From Silvibacterium sp. (GTDB lineage Bacteria; Acidobacteriota; Terriglobia; Terriglobales; Acidobacteriaceae): DNA of 44,369 nucleotides. Below are positions 17,276 to 26,362 of this stretch, in pieces. The position numbers were made by a program, and so were the translations under genes. The first letter of the stretch is position 1; every line of letters begins with the position of its first letter. Where the stretch lies: assembly GCA_019234945.1 (NCBI GenBank), contig JAFAKX010000115.1:1-44369 (forward strand). The letters run 5' to 3'. The notes beneath the pieces were generated by a model, which did not search any database, had not been told where the DNA came from, and worked only from the letters and a program-made list of their open reading frames with translations.

Positions 17276-17363
17276 GTCCCTTCGGGACTCAGGGCCGCTT
17301 TTTGCTATTGTCCCGGCACTGCCGTGCCGGGCTACAGATTTGTCGCGTCCCTGACGGGACTCG
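17276..17363 (+). repeat. REP-like palindrome cluster
   Basis: Three hairpins stand in a row: GTCCC-ttc-GGGAC (17276-17288), CCCGGCAC-tgcc-GTGCCGGG (17312-17331) followed by CTACAGATT, and GTCCC...GGGAC (17347-17360). The same architecture occurs twice inside the multicopper oxidase gene (about 32727-32815 and 32902-32990). It is an intergenic repeat next to the kinase tail remnant. Confidence 0.75.
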
Positions 17364-17369
17364 GTTGTG

Positions 17370-17504
17370 CTATTTCTGTTCGAGGGTGAGGGCGTAAACG
17401 TCGGTGGTCGACACGTCGCGGAGCATCAGAGGTGCGTCGGTGGGATCCAGCCCAAACCAGATTCCGATTGTTCCGGTAAAGCTTTTTGAAGGAGCAGGGG
17501 CTCT
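17370..17504 (-). pseudogene. Remnant of a second kinase/beta-propeller C-terminus
   Basis: Directly after the TAA of the kinase gene, in the same frame, 44 codons run to a TAG at 17370. They read ...GTIGIWFGLDPTDAP, LMLRDVSTTDVYALTLEQK, which aligns with the end of the kinase itself (LGVAPDGSVLLTRDLGSEEVYAL). It has no start of its own. It is best explained as the leftover 3' end of a paralogous kinase gene after tandem duplication and deletion, or after replacement of the gene end by recombination. Confidence 0.75.
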
Positions 17505-20102
17505 TTACCGCCAGTTCACGGAGAGCGCGTAGACCTCTTCACTGCCCAGGTCGCGGGTCAAAAGCACTGAACCGTCCGGCGCAACGCCCAGGGTGGTGCC
17601 GAGGTATTGATCGGCGACGCGGCGAAGTCCCTTAATCTCCATGACTGTTTCCATCCGGCGGTCCGAGAGCCGCACGCGAACAATCTTGTGGTAGGGAACA
17701 TCGGAAGTTTCGCAGTATGCAAAGGTTCCATCGGTCGACACCTTCATGGCCGCGCACGGTCCCTTTAGCAATTCTGACCACGCTTGGCTTCGTGGGTTTA
17801 ATATCCGCAGGTTGAAACCCTCATCGTACGCAACCACATCTCCCGCCGCCGACCAGCCGAAACCATATTTCGATTGGCCACCGGGAAATGAGGAGGCTCT
17901 TCCGTTGCTCGGATCAATTTGCTGAAGCTCGAAGTCGCGAATACCGTTCCTAAGACCATTCTTCCCGATATTTATTAAAAGCGACTTCCCATCCGGCGAC
18001 CAACTTCCGCCAGTAGCTCCTTGCAAGAGCACCCGTGCCTTGCCATCCTGTAGGCTCGCACTGAACAGGGCTGACTCGCGCTCCGGAAGATGAGCGCTGA
18101 AAGTGACCCTCGAATTATCGGGTGAGATTCCTCCGATAATGGTAACCACGAGCGGCGGGTAGGTGATCTGCTGACGCTCGCTGCCATCAGCGCGGCAACG
18201 CCAAAGCGTGTGATCGGGGTAGGATATGTACGCCATCCACTGGCCATCTCTCGAAAACACCTCATAAATCGCCGGAAGACCGGACAAAAAAGGCCCCGGT
18301 TGCCCCGTGCCTGCGTCGAATCGAACCAATTCGCCGCGCCGTGTCGTGCCCACCGCATAGATTTTGTCGCCGTCGCGGCTCAGAGCCGGAAGCCCATACG
18401 ATAATGGACCGCTAGTAAGTCGAATGGGCTCGGCTTGCCGATCCCACAACCCAGTTTTCTCTGGAAGTGCCCAAAGGTCTAATCGTTGTTCGTCGCCGCT
18501 CAGGAAAATGAAATAGTGCCCATCAGCTGTCCACGTGCCAGCCCCAGCTTCATGCGCTCCTGGCCAGCGCACCAGCATTTGCTGTAGGCTGCGAGTTTTT
18601 ATGCTGAGTTCCCAAAGGGATGTTGAAGTCGTCACAGCGTTCCAGACACCGAATCGTACGCGTTCACCGCTCGGAGAAATCGCGGGTGTGCTCGTTCGTC
18701 CATTTACCGTCCCCACAACCTGGCGATTTGACCCGTCAAGATCGGCGATTGCTATGGTTGCCCCGTTTGAATAAACCACGTGCTTGCCGTCCGGGAAAAG
18801 AGAGGCCCTCGATACTTCGAGATCTCCAAGAAGCCGGCGAGGTGCTCCAGTGGGAAGCGGTTGCCACCATAGCGGGCCTGGGCCGAAAGCATTTGGTGTG
18901 ACGAGCACTCCTGAATAATCCGGTGCGATGCCCAACAGCCAGGGATGCGGGAGCGTTGTTGCAAGCGCAGCGGTTTCACCACCCGCAGCGGCTACCTCGA
19001 CAATCCGCCAACCGAAATCTTCGCCTTCGGTGAAATACAGACGGGAGCCGTCATATGCGAGGGTCGTGCCTCGCTTGCTGACACCATCGTTCGTGAGTTG
19101 CGCCACACTCGTAATTTGCGGAACGCCTGCCGGCGTGCGCCACCAGAGGAATGCCCCCACCAGGATGGCAACAATCAAAGCGGTGACAACCCAACTCCAA
19201 TTAGTTTTTCGAGCTGGGAGAACCGGCGCAGGAACGGCGACTGGTTCTGAATGTGACGACAGCGCATCGAGTGCAAACGCCAGATCAGACGCGGAGTGAA
19301 AACGCTGTTCGGGATTCTTCTCAAGGCAGCGATGTACGACTCGCTGCAGGGCTGGCGGGATGTTTGCCCCGGTCTGCGAAACTGCGGGCGGCTCGTCGTT
19401 CAGGATGGCCGTCATGGTCTCGGCCGACGTAGACCGTTGGAAGGCGCGCCTGCCGGCCAGCATTTCATAGAGGATGGTTCCGAAGGCGAAGATATCGGTG
19501 CGGTGATCAACGGCTTGTCCGCGCACCTGCTCGGGAGACATGTAGCCGGCGGTGCCCATGACCATGCCGGGATCGGTGCCCTGGGTAAGCGTGGGCGCGT
19601 TGGCCTCGGAATCAGTCTGAGGTTGGATCAGCTTCGCGAGTCCGAAGTCGAGGATCTTGACGCGGCTGTCTTTGGTGACGAAGAGGTTCTCCGGCTTGAG
19701 ATCGCGATGAACGATGCCCTTGTCGTGCGCGGCGGCGAGTCCATGAGCGATCTGCACTGCGTAATCGATGGCTTTGCGGGCGGGCAGCGGGCCGCGCTGC
19801 AGGACGTGACGGAGCGATTCGCCGGTGAGCAGTTCGGAGACGAGGTAAGGCGCGCCCTGGAAGACTCCGAACTGGTGGACGGCAAGGATGTTGGGATGGT
19901 CGAGTGCCGCGGCGGCCTGGGCTTCCTGCTCGAAGCGGCTCAGCCGGTCTGGGTCTCGCGAAACAAAGGACGGCAGGACTTTGATTGCAACTTCACGCTT
20001 CAGGGCAGGATCGCGGGCGCGATAAACCTCGCCCATTCCGCCTGCTCCGAGCAAGGCGTGAATCTCATAGCCGTCAAGTTTCGTGCCTGGAGCTAACGGC
20101 AT
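17505..20102 (-). CDS. Ser/Thr protein kinase with C-terminal beta-propeller
   Basis: The 865-residue protein has a PknB-type kinase domain (about 12-280): glycine loop GAGGMG (19-24), Lys41 in VAIK, HRDLKPEN (132-139), DFG (152-154) and the SPEQ-type activation segment end GYMSPEQVRG. One membrane helix (302-321) follows, then about 540 residues of TolB/WD40-like repeats with SPDGK-, SRDG- and SPDNSR-type turns, forming an outside propeller. Such kinases are abundant in acidobacteria; the ligand and targets are unknown. The gene is single, and a paralogous tail remnant follows its stop. Confidence 0.95.
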   Translation of the reverse strand: MPLAPGTKLDGYEIHALLGAGGMGEVYRARDPALKREVAIKVLPSFVSRDPDRLSRFEQEAQAAAALDHPNILAVHQFGVFQGAPYLVSELLTGESLRHVLQRGPLPARKAIDYAVQIAHGLAAAHDKGIVHRDLKPENLFVTKDSRVKILDFGLAKLIQPQTDSEANAPTLTQGTDPGMVMGTAGYMSPEQVRGQAVDHRTDIFAFGTILYEMLAGRRAFQRSTSAETMTAILNDEPPAVSQTGANIPPALQRVVHRCLEKNPEQRFHSASDLAFALDALSSHSEPVAVPAPVLPARKTNWSWVVTALIVAILVGAFLWWRTPAGVPQITSVAQLTNDGVSKRGTTLAYDGSRLYFTEGEDFGWRIVEVAAAGGETAALATTLPHPWLLGIAPDYSGVLVTPNAFGPGPLWWQPLPTGAPRRLLGDLEVSRASLFPDGKHVVYSNGATIAIADLDGSNRQVVGTVNGRTSTPAISPSGERVRFGVWNAVTTSTSLWELSIKTRSLQQMLVRWPGAHEAGAGTWTADGHYFIFLSGDEQRLDLWALPEKTGLWDRQAEPIRLTSGPLSYGLPALSRDGDKIYAVGTTRRGELVRFDAGTGQPGPFLSGLPAIYEVFSRDGQWMAYISYPDHTLWRCRADGSERQQITYPPLVVTIIGGISPDNSRVTFSAHLPERESALFSASLQDGKARVLLQGATGGSWSPDGKSLLINIGKNGLRNGIRDFELQQIDPSNGRASSFPGGQSKYGFGWSAAGDVVAYDEGFNLRILNPRSQAWSELLKGPCAAMKVSTDGTFAYCETSDVPYHKIVRVRLSDRRMETVMEIKGLRRVADQYLGTTLGVAPDGSVLLTRDLGSEEVYALSVNWR

Positions 20103-20208
20103 CGGTGAGGCGGATTATACCGCCCAGGAAAGAAGAGGTGGCGATATCGTTAGCGGCGGGCGTCCCGGATCTTAGACATTCGAATCTGGGGCGCCCGTTT
20201 TGTGTTGC

Positions 20209-21051
20209 TTACTGAGCGTTCCAGAAGGTGGAGTCGGCTTTGACCCACGTGTCGAGCGGATAACTCATTTTGGGGTTGACTGCAAAGAGACTCGATTCGA
20301 CTGATTCGATAGTGGCGGCGGTGAGTTCTCTCATCTTTCGCCTGTCCTCTTCGCTGACCGTGGAGGCGAACGCCTTGTCGTTCAGCATCTCCTGGTCGAC
20401 TTCTGCCAGAGATTTCATTGGAGTAACCGCGATATAACGGCTGCCGCTCTCAGTGCCGTACATCTTTTCGAAGGTAGCCCAATGAGCATTGGGGATTTTC
20501 TGATAGGCCGCGATGTACATCTTGACGAGGTCCTCCCAGTCCTTGCCATGGCCGGGACGGATCCGGAAGAGCGAGACTTCGATGTAGTGGAAGTGGTCGG
20601 CGGGGACGGGCGCGCGCAGGCTGAGGTCATCGCGAAGCACGTAGGCACTGGTTTCGAGGCTATTGAGAAGCGGGCCATCGGCGACCGCAGCGCTGTCGAG
20701 CGCCGCCGAAAGGCTGGCGTTCTTCGCGGTAGCTTCGATGTCCTTCTGCCAGGCTTCGAAGGAGTCGTAGGCGACGAAGAAGATGGCGCGCGACGGGCCG
20801 GTGAGAGCGTCCATACCGAAGTAGTGCGTAGGCCAGTTGGCGCTCTTGAAAGCCTGGACGAAGGCGCTCTCGGTTTTGATGTGCGGACTGCCGCTCTGGC
20901 CGGGCTTGAGACTTTCGACGACGATCTGGAGCACCTTCGGCGGGGGTGCCATGGCGGCCGCTTGATCCTGCGCGGACGCTGCAGGTGCGGTGAGAGTGAG
21001 GCCGGTGAGTAAAAGACACAGGCCTGCTGACGAACCTAAAAATTTCTTCAT
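20209..21051 (-). CDS. Secreted protein of unknown function with two alpha/beta-barrel-like halves
   Basis: A signal peptide (MKKFLGSSAGLCLLLTGLTL...ASAQ) starts the 280-residue protein, with GAGGAGG nine bases before the ATG. The mature part seems to have two related halves: VLQIVVESLKPGQSG...FFVAYDSFEAWQKDIE and YIEVSLFRIRPGHGKDWEDLVKMY...YIAVTPMKSLAEVDQ. This strand-helix pattern resembles dimeric ferredoxin-like (ABM or NIPSNAP-like) domains. No catalytic motif is recognised. It is a single gene with no obvious functional neighbour. Confidence 0.82.
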   Translation of the reverse strand: MKKFLGSSAGLCLLLTGLTLTAPAASAQDQAAAMAPPPKVLQIVVESLKPGQSGSPHIKTESAFVQAFKSANWPTHYFGMDALTGPSRAIFFVAYDSFEAWQKDIEATAKNASLSAALDSAAVADGPLLNSLETSAYVLRDDLSLRAPVPADHFHYIEVSLFRIRPGHGKDWEDLVKMYIAAYQKIPNAHWATFEKMYGTESGSRYIAVTPMKSLAEVDQEMLNDKAFASTVSEEDRRKMRELTAATIESVESSLFAVNPKMSYPLDTWVKADSTFWNAQ

Positions 21052-21305
21052 GTATGATCGCCTCCTCGGGCGTGATGGAGATTGCGACCAGGAATGTCAG
21101 GCGATAAGGGGGACCTTCGACAGAGGCTAAGGGGCGGGCGCGGGCGTGCTTCTGGGAACTACCGTCGGATCGTTCTTGGACCGCTGTAACGCTACTCCGG
21201 CGTGGTTGGAATCGGCAACTTAAATGTTCATCTCCCCGTTTTGAGCTAACCTGCTCAAGCCACAGAAAGGCCCTTAGGAAGGGGGTATCCCTACTGCCTG
21301 CGGAT

Positions 21306-23759
21306 CTACTGTTTGCGGATTTGGCGAAGAATCGTTTCGTCTTTAATTGCCGCATCGTTGGCGAGCAGAAACGCTTTGCTGAGAATGAGCGCGAGCATGG
21401 TGTCTCCCTCGAACGGCAACCGTACACTTGCCGTGACGTCTCCTGGGCCGTGGACGATGCAGAGATAGCGGCTGCCGGGCTCCATGATGACGTTGCCGCT
21501 GCCGAGATGAATGCGATATTCGTTGGATTCTCCTCTGACCCGCAGATAACGCCCTTCCAGGCGGCAGCGATCCCGGATGGTGAGCTTCGGCAGCAAGCTC
21601 TCCAGAACGCTCTTGCGGTTCTCGGAGGCGACGGAAAGCTCGCCGTCGGCAAAGCGGTGCCAGTAATCGGCATCGGGGAATTCTCCTTCGACGCCCCAGG
21701 TGGGATCTGTCCCGATGCTGGTCACCCCGACCAGCAGGTCCAGATCGCGCATTACCTCGGAGAAGACCACCGCAGGAATCTCTACCAGTGGCACAGCCTG
21801 GCGGCGAACGATCTCGAATCGGCGCGGCTTGGCATCGATGGAGAAGAACCTAACGCTGTCGGTGCTGATGGTGCGATACACCATGTGGCCAGACACCTCT
21901 GCGCCCTCGGAGAAGTCGACGTCAAATTCGGCGCGAAGATTGTAACGCGGAAGCTCGAGATAGGGATTGTTGTGCGAATCCCACTCACCCATGAGGTTGA
22001 ACTGCCATCCGCGCTCACGGCACAGCGCCGAGAATTGATGCTGGCGCACAATGTGCGCGGCGAATCGATTCGAGTACGTCCCGGTCTGGCGCTCGGCATC
22101 GGTCAAGAGATATACCTCGCGATGCGCCTGCTTGAACGGCTGGGGGATGCCGCGGTCTTCCAGCCAGCAGCGCCAGCCCAGCACCTCCTGCACCTGCGCA
22201 CGGATCGGATGCCAGAGGCGCAACTGGGAAGCAGGTGAGGCTGCGACGGGCTTTCCACTCCAATGGACTAATTGATCCTCAAACCAGATGGCGGTCTCGA
22301 CGACGCCGTCAGTTTCAATCTCCCAGATGAGCCGCCGGGCGAATACCGATGTGATGGGTTGTTCCAGATACCACGACTTCCACTGCTCAAATCGACACGA
22401 CGACTGCGACAAGAGCTGGCGCTCCAGCCGAAGGCGCTGCGTAGAAAGCACAGTCTGCAACTCTTTCGCTGCCTTCTTCAGCGATGCCAAAGCTTCCGGA
22501 TGATTTGCCTTCACTTCGGCGGGGGCGGACTTCGCAGGCTTGCCATCTTTCGACCAGTTCAAGACCGCCGCGCCATCTTCGATGGCCAGGGTTGCGGCAC
22601 AATTGCCCACAACTTCGGTACGCACACCCTTTTCATTCAGCCCGAACGACGGAACCGACATGGCCTCCAGGTCGTCCCGGCCGACGTGGTTGCGTTCGGC
22701 AGCCTCGGCCAGCGCCTTCTCAATCAACCTCCTCGCCACGTCGTACTTCACGCGCATGGCAAGGCGGCTGATTTGAGTTACCGCCTCAAGGCCGGGCATT
22801 ACGGCAAGCGCATTGACGCATGCGTTACCGACGCGGTGCGAGACCGCGCCCAGTTGCGGTATCTTGCGAAAACAGGCGAAGGCAAAATCGGCGATCCCGG
22901 CAGCCAGCGATGTGTCGCCCAGTGCGCCCAGCGTCCAGATGAAGCCCTTCTGATAGTCGGCCTCGTCTTCGTGCATCTGCATGTTGGTGGGCATGCCGGG
23001 CATCGGTCCAAGGGCCAGCCAGCGGCTCGCGGCCTCCAGAAACTCCGCGCGGCCGATCAGGTCCACGCGCGCGATAGCCTCCTGCTGCCACTTGCGGGAC
23101 GGATTGCTCTGCGTCAGCGATCGGAAGTGAAGTAACAAACTGCGCCACGCCATCTGCTGTGGGGGACTGTCCATCTCCTGAAAGACCTGCCGGCTCCAAC
23201 CGGAAACCGCCGTGACCGGTTGCTGTTTCGCGCCATGGACGAGGACATCGATGCGTTCGTGGATCTCCTTCATCTCCGAGCCGCCCTGATACTCGGTGAT
23301 CATCGGGCGCATTCTCAGCAGGGCATCTCTTAACTCCCGCGTCATCGGGACATTTTGCAGCGTGGCAAGCAACGCCTTGTAAGGAAAGACCGACTGGCGT
23401 CGCGAAACCCTCTCGACCAGTTGCACCGCATCCGCACTTGTCAGCGGCAGCCCTGCGCGCAGCAGCGCCGAGACGATAGCCTTAAGCGCCACGCGCAAGC
23501 TTATGTTCGTGGGCGCATCGCTGAGCGCCGCAGCCTCAAGAATAAAGGTGACGCGCTCTTCTGCCGGAGCGGCTTTTAATCGCTGCAGGGGTTCTTGCAC
23601 GATCGCCAGAAGCCTGGGACCTCTGAGTGCCGGCGGCCCCGAATTCAAGGCCGCGATAACTTCCTGCATGTGGGGGCTAGCCCCGGCAGGAATTTCGATT
23701 CGGAACGCAAGCATCGCACGCTGCCATGCCTGCGCAATATCTATTGTGTTATCCGCCAC
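21306..23759 (-). CDS. DUF4132 domain protein
   Basis: The 817-residue protein has an alpha-helical N-terminal two thirds and a C-terminal region with the DUF4132-type block IPAVVFSEVMRDLDLLVGV, followed by DPTWGVEGEFPDADYW and, near the end, YRIHLGSGNVIMEPGSRYLCIV. No signal peptide or membrane helix is seen. The start codon is GTG at 23759, whose G is the last base of the TAG of the upstream small gene (TAGTG), so translation of the two is coupled. The function of the family is unknown; some members occur with MolR-like or MoxR genes. It ends with TAG. Confidence 0.85.
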   Translation of the reverse strand: MADNTIDIAQAWQRAMLAFRIEIPAGASPHMQEVIAALNSGPPALRGPRLLAIVQEPLQRLKAAPAEERVTFILEAAALSDAPTNISLRVALKAIVSALLRAGLPLTSADAVQLVERVSRRQSVFPYKALLATLQNVPMTRELRDALLRMRPMITEYQGGSEMKEIHERIDVLVHGAKQQPVTAVSGWSRQVFQEMDSPPQQMAWRSLLLHFRSLTQSNPSRKWQQEAIARVDLIGRAEFLEAASRWLALGPMPGMPTNMQMHEDEADYQKGFIWTLGALGDTSLAAGIADFAFACFRKIPQLGAVSHRVGNACVNALAVMPGLEAVTQISRLAMRVKYDVARRLIEKALAEAAERNHVGRDDLEAMSVPSFGLNEKGVRTEVVGNCAATLAIEDGAAVLNWSKDGKPAKSAPAEVKANHPEALASLKKAAKELQTVLSTQRLRLERQLLSQSSCRFEQWKSWYLEQPITSVFARRLIWEIETDGVVETAIWFEDQLVHWSGKPVAASPASQLRLWHPIRAQVQEVLGWRCWLEDRGIPQPFKQAHREVYLLTDAERQTGTYSNRFAAHIVRQHQFSALCRERGWQFNLMGEWDSHNNPYLELPRYNLRAEFDVDFSEGAEVSGHMVYRTISTDSVRFFSIDAKPRRFEIVRRQAVPLVEIPAVVFSEVMRDLDLLVGVTSIGTDPTWGVEGEFPDADYWHRFADGELSVASENRKSVLESLLPKLTIRDRCRLEGRYLRVRGESNEYRIHLGSGNVIMEPGSRYLCIVHGPGDVTASVRLPFEGDTMLALILSKAFLLANDAAIKDETILRQIRKQ

Positions 23760-24154
23760 TATCCACCTACCAGAGGGACAAGTTTGACAAACTGAACTTC
23801 GGACTGGGCGCGCAACTCGATCGGCTCATCCAGTTCGCTGATCTGGCTGCCGTCCACTATGAGCAGGAAGCCGTTGCGCTGAAAGCCGGCGCAGGCCTTC
23901 TCGAATTGTGCATTCCAATCCAGTGGCCGCCGTACTTTCATGCGGAATCCATTGAGGATTCGCTCCGATTCCTCCGGCTGAACCAGCCCGCAAAACACCT
24001 CCGGCAACGACTGGTTGTGGCGCTCTACTTCCTGCTGAATGCGGCTGCGGATCAGTTCCCTGGCTGTGGTAACCGCCTGCGATACGAGAACGGACTCCGC
24101 CGGCGAGAGTTGTCCAGGGATCACTTCGTCCCGTATGTGAACCGTTATCGGCAT
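23759..24154 (-). CDS. Small beta-grasp-like protein with C-terminal Gly-Gly
   Basis: The 131-residue protein starts with a strand-like ITVHIRDEVI, has a helix ARELIRSRIQQEVERHN, and ends LRAQSEVQFVKLVPLVGG directly before the stop. This end resembles the D-x-V-x-F-x-P-x-x-GG tail of MoaD/ThiS and other ubiquitin-like sulfur carriers or modifiers, in which the exposed Gly-Gly is activated by an E1-like enzyme. No E1-, E2- or JAB-like gene is in the window. It overlaps the DUF4132 gene by one base (TAGTG). The beta-grasp call is an inference from pattern; the Gly-Gly end is seen directly. Confidence 0.75.
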   Translation of the reverse strand: MPITVHIRDEVIPGQLSPAESVLVSQAVTTARELIRSRIQQEVERHNQSLPEVFCGLVQPEESERILNGFRMKVRRPLDWNAQFEKACAGFQRNGFLLIVDGSQISELDEPIELRAQSEVQFVKLVPLVGG

Positions 24155-24246
24155 GCGGCCATTATGAGAGCCACGATGAGCGACAACAAAATGTTTTTTG
24201 GCGTTTTGCCCCTTTCGTGTACGTTACTGCCCTGAAAGAGGTAGAT

Positions 24247-26319
24247 CTAGTTTCCCGTGGCCTTGGGTGGATTGGCAGGTGCAGGTGCTGGAGTCTTGCC
24301 CAGGACCCATTTGTCGTACCAGTCGAAGTAGCGCTGGTAGCGGTCGCGGACGAAGCTGGGACGAGTGAATCCGTGGAACTGGCCGGGGTAGACGACGAGC
24401 TCCGTCGGGACGTTGAGGCTGCGGAGGGCTTCGTACATTTGCTCGCCGCCGTTGAGGGGGACGTTGAAGTCCTTGTCGCCACCCATGAAGAGCGTCGGCG
24501 TTTTGATGCGGTCGGCGTGGTAGAGCGGATAGGCCAGCTTGACGTAAGTTTCCTGCGCCTTCCAGGGCGGGAGGAGTTCGGTGTCGTACTGGTGGATGTA
24601 CTGGTCGACTCCGTAGAGCATGACGGGATTGCCGACGCCCGCGCCGCTGGTTGCGGCTTTGAAGCGCGTGTCGCTGGCGATGGTGTAGTCGGTGAGGATG
24701 CCTCCGTAGCTCCAGCCGCCGACGCCGAGACGGGCGGGGTCGGCATAGCCTTCCTTGACGGCCTCGTCGACGCAGGCGAGAAGATCTTCGACTTCGTGGT
24801 GTCCCCAGTCGGCGAAGATGGCCTGCTGGTAGTCGTGTCCTCGGCCGGCGCTGCCGCGGCAGTTCACGTTGAGGACGGCGAATCCGCGGGCAGCGAAGAG
24901 CTGGCGCTCGATGGTGAAGCTGTGTGCGTCCTGGCCGTTGGGCCCGCCGTGAATTCGTAACAGCATTGGATACTTTTGTCCGGCGACGGCGTCGGGCGGG
25001 AGGGTGATAAGGGCGTGGACCTCGGTGCCGTCCTTTGCGAGGGCGGTGAGGTCGTGCGTTGTGCCGATCTTGAGCTGCGCCATGAGGGCGTCGTTGTGGT
25101 TGGTGAGCTTGCGCAATTTGCCGTCCTCGAAGGCGAAGAGGTTGCCGGGGGCGGAGTCGGTGGTCCAGATGAGGACCTGGTGGCCGTTGGCATCGTTGTG
25201 CGTCGTGGCGACTCCGGGTTCGTCGATGAGGCGTCTGGTGGCGCCACTGGAGATGTCGACGGATAGGGGATGTTCGGAGCGGTCATCTTCGACGAGTACG
25301 GTGACCGACTTTCCGTCGGGTGCCCAGCGCGGCTGGGAGACCGCGCGGTCGAGTTTGGCCGTGAGGACCCGCGGAGGCGCTCCGTCGGCTTCGACGATGG
25401 CGAGCTGGTCGAGGTTGTACTCCTCGTATTTGGGCTCGCTGCCCTGGAGGTATGCGATGGATTGGCTGTCGGGACTCCAGGCGATGCGGCCGCCGTCTTC
25501 GCCCTTGAAGTCGGTCAGCTTTTTGGGGACCGAGTTGGGTTTGGCGTCGACGACAAAGACGTCGGTGTTGATGGTGCGGTCCCAATCGGGGTCGTGGTTG
25601 CTGACGTAGGCAATTTTGCTCCCGTCGGGTGACCAGACGGCGTTGCGTTCGTCGTGGGCGGAGTCGTTGGTGAGCTTGTCGAGCTTGTGGGTGTCGATGT
25701 CGTAGAGGTAGAGCAGATCGCGATTGGTTCCGGAGAGGTAGCCCTCGATATCCTGCTTGAAGTGGTAGCGGTCGATCACGATGGGCTTGGGCTTTTCTTC
25801 TTTCTTATCGGCCTTCTTGTCGTCAGCTTTCTCTGGTTCGTCGTCGGCCTTGATGTTCAGGAGCAGCTTTTTACTGTCTGGAGACCAGACGTAGGCGTCG
25901 AGGTGGCCCTTGACGTCGGTGAGCTGGCGGGCCTCTCCGCCGCGGCGGTCGAGGACCCAGACTTGGGTGCCCTTGGCTTTGCCGGGCCGGTCGGAGGTAA
26001 AGGCGAGGTATTTGCCGTCGGGGCTCCAGCGAGGGGAATTGGCGGAGGTGTCCTGGCCATAGGTGAGCCGGATGTCCTGCGAGCCGTCCCAGCTGACCAT
26101 CCAGATATCAGTGAGGCGCTTGTCGGCGTCGGTGTCCACGCGAGTGAGGGTGTAGGCGACCCACTGACCGTCGGGAGAGACCTGGGGATCTCCGACATCC
26201 TGGAATTTGAAGATGTCGTCGAGCGTGATGGGGTGGGGTGTGGCCGGAGTCTGCGCAGCAGAGAAGCCGGCGGCCAGAACCACGGAAAGCAGAGCAGTTA
26301 GAGACGGGCGTCGGGACAT
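24247..26319 (-). CDS. S9 family prolyl oligopeptidase, secreted
   Basis: The 690-residue serine peptidase has a signal peptide (LTALLSVVLAAGFSAAQ), a beta-propeller with repeated SPDG turns (about 40-400), and an alpha/beta hydrolase domain. The nucleophile is in GGWSYGG, the Asp in FMGGDKDFNVP and the His in PGQFHGFTRP. A charged lysine-rich insert (ADDKKADKKEEKPK) lies in the propeller. It probably degrades peptides in the periplasm, as a dipeptidyl or acylaminoacyl peptidase. It ends with TAG, 92 bases before the Gly-Gly protein gene. Confidence 0.95.
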   Translation of the reverse strand: MSRRPSLTALLSVVLAAGFSAAQTPATPHPITLDDIFKFQDVGDPQVSPDGQWVAYTLTRVDTDADKRLTDIWMVSWDGSQDIRLTYGQDTSANSPRWSPDGKYLAFTSDRPGKAKGTQVWVLDRRGGEARQLTDVKGHLDAYVWSPDSKKLLLNIKADDEPEKADDKKADKKEEKPKPIVIDRYHFKQDIEGYLSGTNRDLLYLYDIDTHKLDKLTNDSAHDERNAVWSPDGSKIAYVSNHDPDWDRTINTDVFVVDAKPNSVPKKLTDFKGEDGGRIAWSPDSQSIAYLQGSEPKYEEYNLDQLAIVEADGAPPRVLTAKLDRAVSQPRWAPDGKSVTVLVEDDRSEHPLSVDISSGATRRLIDEPGVATTHNDANGHQVLIWTTDSAPGNLFAFEDGKLRKLTNHNDALMAQLKIGTTHDLTALAKDGTEVHALITLPPDAVAGQKYPMLLRIHGGPNGQDAHSFTIERQLFAARGFAVLNVNCRGSAGRGHDYQQAIFADWGHHEVEDLLACVDEAVKEGYADPARLGVGGWSYGGILTDYTIASDTRFKAATSGAGVGNPVMLYGVDQYIHQYDTELLPPWKAQETYVKLAYPLYHADRIKTPTLFMGGDKDFNVPLNGGEQMYEALRSLNVPTELVVYPGQFHGFTRPSFVRDRYQRYFDWYDKWVLGKTPAPAPANPPKATGN

Positions 26320-26362
26320 GGACAGAAGTATAGCGGGCAGATCCCCGCTTCTCCTGGTCAGC

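Noticed and set aside
20140-20205. Hairpin CGGGCG/CGCCCG followed by TTTTGTG on the plus strand
   Set aside because: No plus-strand gene precedes it, so it is not called a terminator.
21321-22238. Long plus-strand frame opposite the DUF4132 gene
   Set aside because: The minus-strand protein has recognisable family blocks; this one does not.
24217-24960. Long plus-strand frame opposite the S9 peptidase
   Set aside because: It is low-complexity in Val, Gly, Asp and Glu, as expected from the complement of GC-rich coding sequence.
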